This document shows positions 22,941 to 34,655 of a stretch of 64,000 nucleotides of DNA, in pieces (positions within the stretch are counted from its first letter, which is position 1; every line of letters begins with the position of its first letter). Source of the DNA: Halichoerus grypus. Its lineage: Eukaryota; Chordata; Mammalia; Carnivora; Phocidae. Location: positions 30,285,930 through 30,349,929 of the forward strand of contig NC_135726.1 of assembly GCF_964656455.1 (NCBI RefSeq). The letters are read 5' to 3'. The position numbers and the translations under genes were made by a program. Under the pieces are notes generated by a model that was not told the origin of the DNA, ran no database searches, and saw only the letters and a program-made list of their open reading frames with translations.

Positions 22941-25011
22941 CAGGTGCTGGTTCTGAAGAGTCTTCCACCAGCGTGATCTTCATGTCCTGCCTGCCCTGGG
23001 TTTCTGGACTGTGTGGGTTGAGGTGAGTTGAGGGGGAAGGGAATGACAGCGCTACTTCATTGCACAACTCCTGGGGGCACCATCCGCACTGCATTTATGT
23101 AACGGAAGGAAGCTGTCCTCTCCTTTCTCCCCAGTAGCTTCCACAACAAGGAAACGATGTTTTCCCTGAACCACTTGGCAAGACCACCTTTTGATTTGAG
23201 TTCCATTACATACTTAAGAATCCTTCAACACCCAAAGCTCTAGTTCAAACTTTTTAATATTTTCCTTTTCTTCAACATATTGTTGACACAGGACACACTG
23301 AGTAGATAAAACTAAGTGATTTTACCTGCTCTCCTTAAAAAGACAAGCTCTTTTGCTCACTAGCTTCGCTTCTTTAAACATGCTTTTTTAAAGAGCGCAA
23401 ATCCTCTAATCTAACTTGTAAAACATTTAATATTTTGGATATACGGCTTTAACGACCAGCCAAAAGTCAGGCTGGCTGGACAAAAGGGAGCTGCCGGAGT
23501 ATTATTCATCCTTCACAAAGCCAAGAGGTGGCTGTTTTTCCTGGGTCAAGAGGTCAAGCTCCACAGCATTAATTTCGCTGAGTTTCTTTGTTATAAATAA
23601 CAAACAAGGTCATTTATTTTCATTTTCTTGTTCCTAATTGCATGCATGTACTCCCGAGGATGAACTCCATAAACAGGTGGCTGGAATGCTGGGGAGAAAG
23701 CTTGAAACTGTTCCAGAAAAGAGGGCAAGTCCCACTCTGGCGAAACAGTTTGATGAGTTAGAGATTTCGTCACTGCAGGATACGCACCTGCACTATTACT
23801 CGAAGAGCAAACACTCATCTGTTTGGCACGCACAGATCTATGTAAATTAGGGGAGATTATTTTGCTGCTAGTCCTTGGCTGTTCTGTGATCAAATGCAAT
23901 TGTTTCCCATTTCTTAAGAAACAGAATCTTTATTCGACTCAGTTCTTTTCTCGGTTATTTGGACAGTTTTATTTTTCGGTGGTTATTAATAATAACGTGC
24001 CATATAAATTAAGCCTAGAAACATGGGTGCCTATCAAAGAAAGGATGTCATCAGAGGCTCCAACTAGGAGAGATACATATGAGCAATGGTATACAGACCT
24101 GTCGTGGAAGGGTTTAATTAATATCTGCTTAATGATTTTCTTCCTTAATGCTCTTTTAGCTGCCCCTTGGTGAAGAATAAAAAATTAACTGACACCCCCC
24201 CCCCCCCATGGCTAAAAGAGTCCTGGCCCTCAGCTTTCATTGTTTGGCAGTTGTCTTTGTGGGCAACTCTGCAGGGCCCCTCCTGCTGGAAAACCTCTGA
24301 GCTTCCTGATTTTCACTCCTGTATAAACCTCCCCCTCCATCACTACCTTTGTCTCTTTGGGGAAAAAAAAAATCTTCTCACTTGAGCAAAATAAAAACTA
24401 CCCTGTATTTGTTTCTGGAGTGTAATTATAAACTTCATTGTACATTCTTCCTGGCTTTGATGCTTATCTTGAAGGGTTCAGTGAAAATAAATTGTTTTTA
24501 TGAAAGCAGAGAAACCATTTGATAAACACGCTGTCTCTGAAAATTGTTCCTGCAAAAGAGGTCATTCTTTCACTTTAAAAGAAATAGAATATATTTCAGA
24601 AAACAGGCAGGACAACAGTTTAGGATTTCTGTGAATACAGGATATATTTTTTTAAGGCAGGGTGTAAACACACTGAAAATTGCACACCTCCTGATTGTGT
24701 TGAGTGTATTGGTTTTTAAAGTAGTTTTATTGAAGAGCTACTTGGGTCACAAGCAAATACTGGCTGCATTTCATATTTCTGGGAATGAATTCTCAGCTCA
24801 GTACTTCTTTGCTACTAGGGGTTTTGGGGTTACTGTTCCATAATTACTATATATCTGTCAGAACCTATGGGCGTATCTATTCTTAGTAAAAGTAATAGTC
24901 AACTGGGAAAATGATTGGTTTTCTAGAGCGGTTCTTGTGCTCGGTATCACAGAGACCAATATGGCCAAAGTTGGTTGCAGTAATGTGAGAAGAAATCTCA
25001 TGCACACAAGT

Positions 25012-25059
25012 ATATATGTATATATACGTATATATATATATACGTATATATACATATAT
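25012..25059. repeat. perfect 48-bp palindromic TA-rich repeat
   Basis: The 48 bases are identical to their reverse complement with no spacer; the centre lies between 25035 and 25036. The TA run is interrupted symmetrically by TG/CA and CG steps, so it is more than a simple (TA)n tract. It could extrude as a cruciform. It lies about 5 kb upstream of the TOX3 coding start. Confidence 0.9.
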
Positions 25060-28000
25060 GTAAACATGTATGAAAAGGGAGCTTATTTTTTCCCAATTTG
25101 CTCACGTTTCTGTATTTTTTGACCTAAGTAAAAATATCAAAATAGTTCGTATTTCCAGACCTGAAAAGTTTGGATTCACGGAAAATTGAAGCTAACAATG
25201 ATGAAGCTTGGGGATTTTTTTTCACACTATAATAATTCCTGTGTGGAACTCTCCTGGTGAGCAGTTTTGGAGTCTGCACTGGGGATTTGTACTGAGGGCC
25301 CGAGGTCGGAATGCTTCCTCTATACCATCTACTGTTGTGAGAGCCTTGGTAGGTCTTGATTTTATCTGCATGTGATTTAGACTACGAATGCAAAGTGGCG
25401 ATTCTCTGACATGAAACTCTACATTTCATGGAGATGAGTTATACAGATACTAAGAATCCATGCTGGATAGAAACGCTATGCTTTATGACATGAAGCCAAA
25501 TTCACACATAAAACCAAATATAAAATGTTTTACCAATATAATACATTAGCTGTTACTATGGGAATAGGATGAGAAGAAACTCCAGTAGCTCTGGCCTTGT
25601 TAATTTCCATTTGGAGCTGCTGTTAATTTGGCTACATTACATACTGCAAACAAGGATCATAATATTTGGATAGGACTTTTCATGACCAAAACTCAGGAAA
25701 ATTAAACTGTATATAATGTTTAATAGTATCCTCATCTCATCTGGGCAAGCAATTCACAGAGAGGTTAAATCACTGTTCACAGATTCCCTAAAAGCCGGGG
25801 TCTCAGTAAGATCTTAGGGTATAAAATTTGGTGGGTTTAAGGCAATCCTCATGGGAACTTTCTTGCTTAATTTGGACACAGAGTAGAGAAATACAGTTTT
25901 TGAGTTCTGTCAAGATGTAAGATAGTTTTCCTATCATGGTTTCTCTGCTTTCATAAAAACTATTTATTTTCACTGAACCTCTTAAAGATAAGCTTGTGCA
26001 TTCCCCCTCCCCTGCCCCCATTTTTTAGAGATTCTTGGATCATACGTACTGTTCAATTGGAAACATCAAGCTAATAAGACTGACCGTTTTGACTCAAGTC
26101 ATCCAAAAACCTTGCAGGAATTTTCTTATGCCCAGAAGTTGTATTTTCTGTATAACTGATTCTTGTGCTGCCCCTCTAAATCAGTAACTGTTAGCACTGT
26201 TCAACATAAATTCAACGCATGTTTAAGATATGTTCTTGGAGAAGTTTCTTCAAACTCAAGGCTAACCTAGTACAAAGGAAACCTTTGTCTGTGGCATTTC
26301 AGAAACAAATGCTTACAGCCTGAAAAAGGTGACACCCTTAAGATGACAAATAGCATGGCAGTTACAATTGCATTAATATTTTAAAGGCATTATTCTCAAG
26401 TTTTTAATGGATGGGCTTCAAATCCACCAGAACCCTTAAAATTAGGTGGTATTCTGAATGCAATGGGCAGTTGCATCAGATCTGCTCTAAATGAAACAAC
26501 ATATAATTCTAGTTTTGTTGTAAGAGAGCTAAAGCAGCAGGGTGCAAAAGCCATCCCCCCCCTACCTCCCTCCCCCCCCCCCGCCCCGCACCTCAGGTAG
26601 TTTGTTCTTATCCGCATCAGAGGTCTTGGGTTCCTTCTTCTCCAATCTTCCCTTGACCAGGTTCCCTGGGAATGCATGTCCACCATTAAAATATCTCTTT
26701 GCCATCCCCCTCCTTCCCTTTCTCCCCCTCTCCCTTCTTGCCTTTCTTCTTCTCACTGTCCTTGCTTAAATGGATATTCATTCATTGCAAACCCCCTGAG
26801 TCCCAAGCACCGTCCAAGGTTCTTGGGATATTGCCGCGATCCAGCTTCGGCTCTTGAGCAGCCTATCCTGTGCCACCCCCGTGAACTTTCTTTTACAAAT
26901 ACCATGAAGGTGCCGAGCCTGGCATCCCTCCTACTACTTGTGAATTTGTTTATCAGATTGCTTCTCGCAATAGCACTGGTAGCTTGTCAGGCCGGGATCT
27001 CCCGGTGAGTGGATGGGACAGGGCATGCGTACATGTGTGCATATAGATATGTGTCTGAGAAGGAATGTGACAGGTCCAAACCATAGCGTCCCTTGAGGAT
27101 TTCCACGCGTGTCATTTGGGGACCCTCTTTGTCATTCACAAGTGCCTAAAACAGTGTCTGGCACGGAGTAGGCAGGCAAGTAGCTGCTGAGGGCATGGAG
27201 ACTGTGGGCAAAACCGTGAGGTCCGCAGCCTTCCCAAAGGACCTGTTTCTGTTCTAGTGATTTTTTTTTCATTCCAAATGCCTCAACACATATATCCTCA
27301 GGTCCCTCAGTTTCTCCCCCCCACCACTTTAATCAAGATCTACACTCGGAAATCACTTACCTTACCTCCTAAATCATCATCATAATAAAATAGTGACTGA
27401 TGAATATTGTTCCCCTCCCTGAGGCATTTGCATCATAACGGGGAGGGGGGATTTTCAGAGGAAGGCTTTTTCAAAACAAGGGCCAAGAGGTGGTATTGGA
27501 TGTGACCCCGCATTCCTAACTCCCCGGAGCCTCCTGGGAGAAGGTTCTCACTTGTTTCCAGTGTCTACAGCTCAGCGCTGCAGCAACACGTCAGCCCACA
27601 TGCAATTCCCAGGCTCGCAGCTAGTGGGGTTTCCACTGTGAATATTTGAATTCTTGATCCTCAGGGTCTGATTACAACTTCAGGTTTAGTCTCTCCATAA
27701 CTTTGATTATACTTTCCTTCATCCTGTGTAATCAAGCTCAGATTGCTCCAGATGCACACCAGAGCGAGCACAAGGTGGGCAAGGTTAAGTGTGCAATGAA
27801 AAACTCTGCTCCCCAGACTTTGGGGCTCCTTGTTAACAACTATCTGGGAAAAAAAAAATAATAATTTCTTTTTTGGTACCTCAGATCAGCAGGCTGCTCC
27901 TCTCCTGCGGCCAGATGCTGCCCTATACGCCATTGTTAAATACTAATAGTGAAACTTAAAAGATGTTCTCTTGCGAGACAACAGGTGGCCACTGCACCCT

Positions 28001-28704
28001 CCAGCTCTGATTGGTGGAAAGGCCACAGGCGCCCAGTGGCCCAGAGAAAGGGCCTCCACGTCTGCAGTTTCAAGAACCTGCTCAATGGGCTGTTGTCCTG
28101 ATAATATCTCAGCTCGCTGCCAATTTGTGCAACCCGCTGGGCCATTAGGGAGCGCCGCTGGGTTGTCAACGTTAAATGGAGACCCGGGAGAGAGGACCTA
28201 AGCTTTTTCGGGAGGGGGGATTGGAGTCAACCTAGGGACAATATGAGCAGTTGTTCCTTCCCTGAATACACACCGATCTCTCAGGCAGTATCCAAACACA
28301 CGTTTCGGCTAAGAGAAGTGCAAATACACAAACTTTCACCTAATTGACGTTTATTTTTCCTGCCTGGTTCCAGAAAGATAATATTGGGAGAAGGTACATA
28401 CACAGGTGTCACCAAGCTGGAGAGCCTACTTTGGAGAAGGGAAGAAAGGAAAAGCAACCCATCTGATGCTTGTCTGAAAAAGTTCAGGCCCCGGGGCCAG
28501 CCAAGTGTGTTCAGGGGACGAAAGTGTTTGTTGAGTGTCCGCTAAAATATTTGAAAATTTCTCCCTTCCGGTTAAAGCAGCTTCTAGATAACCAAATTGG
28601 GGAGGGGGCAGAATCCCACCGCCTCTCCTTAACGTTCTCATCTAGCAATAAAGTCACTTCCCTTCGCCAAGGCTGAGGGCCAAATTAACCCAAAGCAATA
28701 AAGC

Positions 28705-28723
28705 GGGGGGGGGGGGGGGGGGG
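28705..28723. repeat. 19-base G homopolymer
   Basis: A run of 19 G on the + strand about 1.4 kb upstream of the TOX3 ATG, followed by a purine-rich GAGACA/GAGAAA tract to about 28815. Assembly length may be unreliable here. Confidence 0.9.
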
Positions 28724-29727
28724 CCTGGAGGGAAGGAGGCGGAAGGCGGGGGGAGAGACAGAGACAGAGAAAGAGAGATGTAGCTTAAAGAAAGAGAAAG
28801 AAATAAAGAGGAGGTGGGTGAGTGCAGTTTGAGGAAGTTAATCACCCAGAACCTTTTAGGAAAATGGGGACATTTTCTCTCCGAGAGCAGTGAATGATCC
28901 GCCTAGATCCAGTTACTCAAATGCCTTTCGAATACAAACAAGAGCAAAGGAAATACGAAGAGAACCGACACGAGGCTTAACCCGGGAAGCTTCAAGTCTG
29001 CCTACCTGTGAAAGGTCAGGCCCCAACACCCCTTCTGGAAAATACCACAGGTGTACATGGGGTCCCGGCTCCCGGGAGGCCCTCATGCAGGTTAGCTGCT
29101 AGGTTAGGTGCCTTCAAGCAGGGGCCATTCGTGCGGGAAGGCGGAGTAGGGTAGACGGACCGGGCGACCGGCACCACGAGGGACGAATGGGGGCGAGGGG
29201 AGGAAAGCGATGGAACGAGGGGTGGCAAGGGAGCGGACGGCATGTGGACGCCGGTGCCAGGAGCTGGAGGCCAAGGGAAGGGGGGCTCGGAAAGGGGGGG
29301 TGGGAGGGCCACACCGGGCACCCGGCTGGCTGCCCGCCGGCCGAAGCGGCCGAGGGGAGGAAGGGAGCGAGGAGCGCTCCGAGGCATCGGGGACAAAGAG
29401 GACCGGAGAGGGAAGGGGGGCGAGGTGGGGAGAAGAGGGGCCCCGGGGAGGGGGAGGCCGCAGCGCGCGCGATGGGCACCGCCAGGGCTGCGCGAGGCGC
29501 GGGGTGAGCCGCGAGGGGCTGCGAGGGGCAGGGGCCGCGGCGGGGCGGGGCGGCGCGCCCGGGGGCGGTCCGGGCCGAGGAGCGCACCGGCGGGGCGGGC
29601 GGCGCGCCAGCTGCCCGCGGTGGGAGGGGCGGAGCGGCGGCGGCGCGGGGAGGGGACCGGCGGCGGAGGCAGGAGGGGGAGAAGGAGGGGAGGGGCCGGG
29701 CCCCTTGTCTCCGCGGCTCCTCTCCTC

Positions 29728-30135
29728 AGTCCGCCCGGGGAGGAGGAGGAGGAGCGGGGCCAGCCGCCGCCGCAGCCGTCCCAGCCTCGCCCCGCGCACC
29801 TGAACTCGCCGCGCCGCCCGGGCCCCCGCGCCGCGCCCCGCGCCCCGGGCGCCCGGCCCGCGCGCAGCGCTGCCTCGGTGCCCCGGCGGGGCGCGTCCCC
29901 CGGGCCGCCTCCCGCTCTCCCGCGGCTCGCGTGGCCGCGCCTTTGTGTGCGGCGGCCGCGGCTCCCGGGCTCTTCGGGCTCCGGTCGCGGCGCCCCTCTG
30001 GCCCCGAGCCCCGCGCGCCGCCCCCGGGCAACCCCGGCCGGGCGCCCCCGACGGTGGATCTAGCGGCTTCGAGGAGGCGGGCACCGGCCCCGGCGAGCCC
30101 TAGCCCCGGCCCCCGGCCCCGGGCCCGGCTCCGGC
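29728..30135 (+). other. TOX3: TOX3 5' UTR (inferred from a candidate initiator)
   Basis: This GC-rich leader lies between an initiator-like TCAGTCC (29726-29732, candidate +1 A at 29728) and the TOX3 ATG. I see no ATG in the interval, so scanning ribosomes would meet the TOX3 start first; a second, out-of-frame ATG follows at 30140. The true start site may be elsewhere or dispersed, as is usual for CpG-island promoters. The boundary is therefore inferred. Confidence 0.4.
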
Positions 30136-30222
30136 ATGGATGTGAGGTTCTACCCCGCGGCGGCCGGGGACCCCGCCGGCCTGGACTTCGCGCAGTGTCT
30201 GGGGTACTACGGCTACAGCAAG
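30136..30222 (+). CDS. TOX3: TOX3 coding exon 1 (first 29 codons; gene continues beyond window)
   Basis: The exon encodes 29 residues beginning [13 protein letters not shown] and ending CLGYYGYSK, which I recognise as the N-terminus of TOX3; the paralogue TOX also starts MDVRFYP but then diverges. TOX3 is a nuclear HMG-box transcriptional regulator linked to calcium- and CREB-dependent transcription. In human it has about 576 residues, with an N-terminal activation region, a central HMG box and a Gln-rich C-terminus, none of which lies in this exon. The ATG has G at -3 and G at +4, and an in-frame stop (TAG, 30061-30063) lies upstream with no other in-frame ATG between. The exon ends AAG before GT at 30223, in phase 0, matching the known Lys/Phe junction. 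Gly15 stands where I recall Ser in human. The donor (GTGACC) is weak at +5. Confidence 0.95.
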
Positions 30223-33200
30223 GTGACCGGGCCGGGGCCGGGGGGCGGCGGGGCGGCGGGGCGGGGGCCACCTCCCCATCCCGGGCGCGCCCAGCGCTCC
30301 AGCTCCCCTCCCGCTGCACTTTTCTCTTCCCCGCTCCACTCCTTTTCCTTTTGCGCCTTCGTCTCTGTCCAACTCTCACTCTACTCTTTCTACCCCCTTC
30401 CCACACCCCCCTTTTTGTCCCTCTGCCGGCGCTCCACTTTCTCTCCCCCCCCACCCCCCCTCCAACCCCGCCGACTCTCCTTTGCTGCCCCAAAGAAGCG
30501 AAGGAGCAGCCAAAGGACTGAAAGAGGGGGCACGCTTGTGATTCTTTGTTGTTATTAGTAAATACGATCGCAGCGCCCCTGAGTTGGGGGGGGCATCGCA
30601 GGAGTCCCTGATCTCGTGGTCCGACGACCTCACCGCCCCCCCCCCCCCCAAGCCCCTCTTACCTTCCCCGCACACTCGAGAGCTGGACCCGGGGCCGCTC
30701 GGGGGGAGGAAAGGAACAAACTTTTGAGCGTGCCCTGGATTGGGCGGGGGCGGGGGGGGGGCGCGAAGTGTTGGGACCCCCGCAGGTGGCCTCTGTTGCC
30801 CCCTCGCTAGGGCGCCTTGGACCACGGAACGGAGGTGCCGGCCCCTCCCTGGTTAGCGCAAGTGGCTTCTCATCTTTCATTTTTTGGGGAGGGGTAAGTT
30901 TTGCATTTCGGGGAGATCAGGCTTGGAGACCTCCACACCACGCCCTGGGTCACCCCATCTCCTTCCCCTCTCCCCCACCACCCCGCGCCAACTTCCAGGA
31001 CCGAGCGTTTCAGGTGGGCGACGGTGGGTCTCAGACGGGCAGCTGGCGCAGCTCGGACGGGCGAGTCGGGGCTGGAGTCGCAGCCCTTGGGCCAGGGCGG
31101 CGCGGACTCCCCTTCTTGGTCCTTCTGAAGCCCCCGGGGCCAAGCTTTGGAGGAAACATCACCCCGAGGGCGACGTTCAGAGAAAGAGCTGTGCTCTGGA
31201 TGGCCTGTGCCTTTTGAATGTGGTTTTTCTTTCTCCTTCCCCCTGCTCCTCCCTCCTCCCCCCCCCTTTTCTTTCAAATCGTAGTTTGTTTATGATTGCT
31301 TGGATAACAGAGGAGGAAATAAGGAGCCGCTGAAAGAAAGGTGCTATACAAAACTAATGAATAAATAACAGGAAGAGGAGGAATTGTATCTAGAGTGAGG
31401 AACAGTTTGCTGTGCCCCGTGGCTGATGGAAGCTCGTGTTCCTTTCTATTTGTTTCTACTCGGTTCCCAACTCCCGTGCTGAAGTTTGTGAAAGACCTTT
31501 GGGGTCTCTCTGCCTAACCCCTGTGTCCCCGTCGCCCAGCCCCGCGCCTGGCACCGCGGGCCTCCCCACAAGTAAAGAACGAAGGGACATTATTCAGTGT
31601 GTTTTAACCCTTTGGGGGTGCTGGCGGTGGTGGGCGCGGGGTTGGGGGGGGGCGTTCATGCTCTCAAAATTCCGAGAGTGGTACATTAAGCATTGAAAGG
31701 GAAGCAAGAAAAGGCCTCTGGCAGTAGCCAGGGTTAAGGTTTTGGTTTCTGTCCTCTGATTTTGGATTTACTCAGGTTATTAAATGCTTTAAAAAGTCCC
31801 CCTTGTATGCTCAGTTAGGGACTTAGGCAGCCTAATTAAGTATGTCGTGTTGCTGAGAATCCACCTAATTGTTCCAGTGGGGTATTATTTATCTCCTTAC
31901 AACTTAGCCTGTGTATGCAAGCCTTGGATAACTGGGCATGCTCTTATTTTTGGAAGCCATTACCTTGCTTAATGTAACTACTTCTTTCTCTGACTTAAGA
32001 TCAGCAACACTCGAATGACACCAAAATAGAAACCTTTTGTACTAATCCAGTCACTGCAATGCGTGGCAAATCTCTCTGTTCACTGAGATCCCAAGGGTAC
32101 TTCAAGGGACCAGAGGAAATTGTGGGTGTTTTGTGTGTGTCTCTTTTTATTTTTTTGAGAAAAGCTATTTTGAGCCCATTTAAACTCAGAACATTTACTT
32201 CAGGGGGGGTATAGAAAGCTCGACCTCCCCCATTATTTATTGAGATGCTTGTTCAACTTCGAGAGTGAGGATGCAAGTTGGTTTGTTGTCATATTTTCTT
32301 AACGCAGCTTTTTGCCCCCAAAAACCTGGTTTCTTAGTAATTCAGCAATCTGGTGGTCGCAAGTGCTGTGTGTATCCAATTTACGCAAGTTAGACTCAGC
32401 GCTTAATATTGGCAGAAATCAACACGTACTTCTTTTAAGGGATGTTTGCATTTAATTCCTTGCAGATAAAAATACAATAATCTTTAATTTGAGCCCCAAT
32501 ACTTTATCTTCCTACTCTTAATTTCAGCAGTGAAAAACCCAATTTTATTCCCAGTAATTTTTCTTTATAGGGAGAATGTAGTAGAAGAGGAAGTATTAAC
32601 TTTATGGGTATAAAACAGCAAGTGCTAATTAAGGATTTATAGCATTTTGTTTCACAGCTAACTTGTGTGTCTGAAGTGGTCCTATTCAATACAGATTTAT
32701 ATTGAAAATGTAAAAAGTAGCTTACAAAGACATGCATTCATTTTATTCGGAAATACCTGTAATTATTAATCTCTTAAGACTTAACTCTCGGGGAGGTGTA
32801 TTATCACTCTGGAGGGGAAATGATGGGTTTCAAAAAAGTATGTTTCTGCCCTTTCTTGTTTCAACGACCATCTGGGAAACTTTAGAAGAAATACAGAACC
32901 CTCTGCTCCAGGCTTAACAAGTGAAAAGTTAGCGCTTATCTTTAAATTTATTTACAAACCGTGAATAATAGGGTCTCATTCATTTCTCTCTTTAACAAAC
33001 GACCAGAGTCCTTTGTATAAATTATATGTGTGTGTATTATCTTTACATTCTGTGAGTATATGGATCCTTTTTAAATGTCAGCGCTCAGAAAGTGTACTGT
33101 CTACGGAGAATGGATGAAAGAGTTTTGAGGGTTCAAAAGTCGTTGCAAGTAGGAGAATAACTTCAAATAAAATATAGCCAGGATCATTAAAATCAGTTAA

Positions 33201-34647
33201 TAATTCATGAACCAGCCACTGATGTATAAACTACAGTCATCTCTGCTTTCTAAGGGCTAATTTCCATTTTAATTTCAAGTGGAGAATCTACTGTTTGAAC
33301 ATTTCTTTTTCTGATGTGGCTAACAAATTAAACTAACACCTATATTTAAAAAAAGGTGGTGGGGGGTGGGGGACTAGGCTTATGTTGCCCAAGGGCGTTA
33401 GTGATCCACTGTCTATATATCTGGAATTTTTCTTTCCCTGGGTCCTTTCACCAGTAAGAAGATAATATGCATCAGATCAATTAGCGTGTAGTTGTCAGAG
33501 GTCTGCCACCCCAAAATAAACTATTGTATTGAAGGTGGGTGTGAGCCAAGTGAAATCACACAGTGAGTTAATAATGAACTTGGACCAAACTCTAGTTACT
33601 AGCTTTTTCTGTGTATTCTTAGGTGTTTTTTTTTTTTTTTACCCCCCTCCCTCCAAAATCTGACTCTTGACTTCTTATCTTATGCAGAATAGCCTTTTGT
33701 TGGTTTTACTCCATCAGTCCCAAACCTTGCTTTCTAATTACTATATGTGTTATCGATCACTCTGCTTAATTAAGGTGTTCTGGTGTGAGTGCCACCTCCT
33801 TGGGCCGGCCTCTACCTTGGCCAGCCTGAAGAGTTAGAAGACCTGAAGAGTCGTTTGTCATTTGTCTATCTCATCGGAGACCATGGTTCAAATTGAGAAC
33901 ACACTGAGAGGGGGATTTGATGGAAACTCTTCTTAAGTTGATACCTTGCACTGTGATGACAACCAATGGTTTTGTTTCCAGGGCCTGGTGTATGGGGGGG
34001 TTGAATTTTGAGAGCAGATTGAGAGATTTCCATGTGAGGTCTTCAAACAAGATAGATATTGAAGCCATGCTGTGAAAGAGATAGAAGGTTTTTCTAAGGA
34101 CCTTAGACAAGGGGTCATAAACTCAATGCCTCTAGGGACAGCCAGTTAACCTACATGAAGATAGGGTTTGTGGTCAGATGGAGAACATGCCCCGTTTAAA
34201 GGGGTAGCCTTGTTCAGCATCCGTAGATTGTTGCCATGCCAACGTTTGGGCCCAGTATCCACATCTTGCAGTTATTTTTCCAAGAGAATGATAATCTGAG
34301 TTTTTATGTGAAATACCCTGAATTTTAAATGTTGGCAGCAAATTAACACATTATTGAAATCCTTATGTGGGACCCTTAAAACATGCTCGCGTACTGCTTC
34401 TTTGCAGGTTTTTTTTTTTTTTAATCTTAGATAAACTCAGATGCAGCTGAGGTTTGAAAATCATTTTTTAGTAAGTCATTTATGGTTTATGTTCAACTCT
34501 GTGGACAGTTCCACTCTCACGTCCAACTGCGTGGACAATTCAGTTGAGTGAGTACAGGAAGTAGAATCTGACCACTTCCAACATAGTTCCGATTGGATAA
34601 TTTGAATTCTGTCATTCATTAATTTTGGTCTCGAGTCAGTGGAATAG
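30223..34647. other. start of intron 1, no young repeats
   Basis: After the GC-rich shoulder (to about 31200) the sequence is AT-rich and unique, with homeodomain-type TAATTAAG and TAATTG words (for example 31834-31841 and 31867-31872). I see no gene. The low repeat content suggests cis-regulatory DNA, but conservation cannot be judged from one sequence. Confidence 0.5.
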
Positions 34648-34655
34648 TTCTAGAT

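Larger units (their letters stand above)
22941..29099. other. proximal upstream region of TOX3, no SINEC or L1
   Basis: I see no convincing gene here. The stretch contains short C- and G-runs (24187-24207, 26551-26585, 28705-28723), a palindromic TA repeat (25012-25059), a few weak L2/MIR-like traces and otherwise unique sequence. From general knowledge, the human lncRNA CASC16 ends roughly 5 kb upstream of TOX3, so an exon of it could align at about 23.5-25 kb; nothing in the sequence proves this. A short signal-peptide-like open frame at 26904 that runs into a GTGAGT donor is discussed in the findings. Confidence 0.6.
29100..30340. promoter_or_regulatory. TOX3: CpG island promoter of TOX3
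   Basis: Dense CpG and very high GC set this segment apart from the AT-rich, CpG-poor DNA on both sides. GC-box-like GGGGCGGGG and GGGGCGGAG motifs cluster at about 29540-29635. No TATA box is evident. The + strand is strongly G/purine-rich up to about 29715 and becomes C-rich from about 29740, close to the initiator-like motif. A weaker GC-rich shoulder continues to about 31200 inside intron 1. The island contains exon 1 and is the presumed canonical promoter. Several long overlapping open frames here (up to 326 codons) are stop-depletion artefacts of GC content. Confidence 0.9.

Noticed and set aside
23823..24173. 116-codon + strand frame upstream of TOX3
   Set aside because: Starts without context and shows no domain. 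Any transcript here is more likely a lncRNA (CASC16-like) than a coding gene.
29104..30084. 326-codon minus-strand frame and several other long overlapping frames in the CpG island
   Set aside because: Open in most frames at once; composition is Pro/Arg/Gly/Ala-rich with no domain. This is stop-codon depletion in GC-rich DNA.
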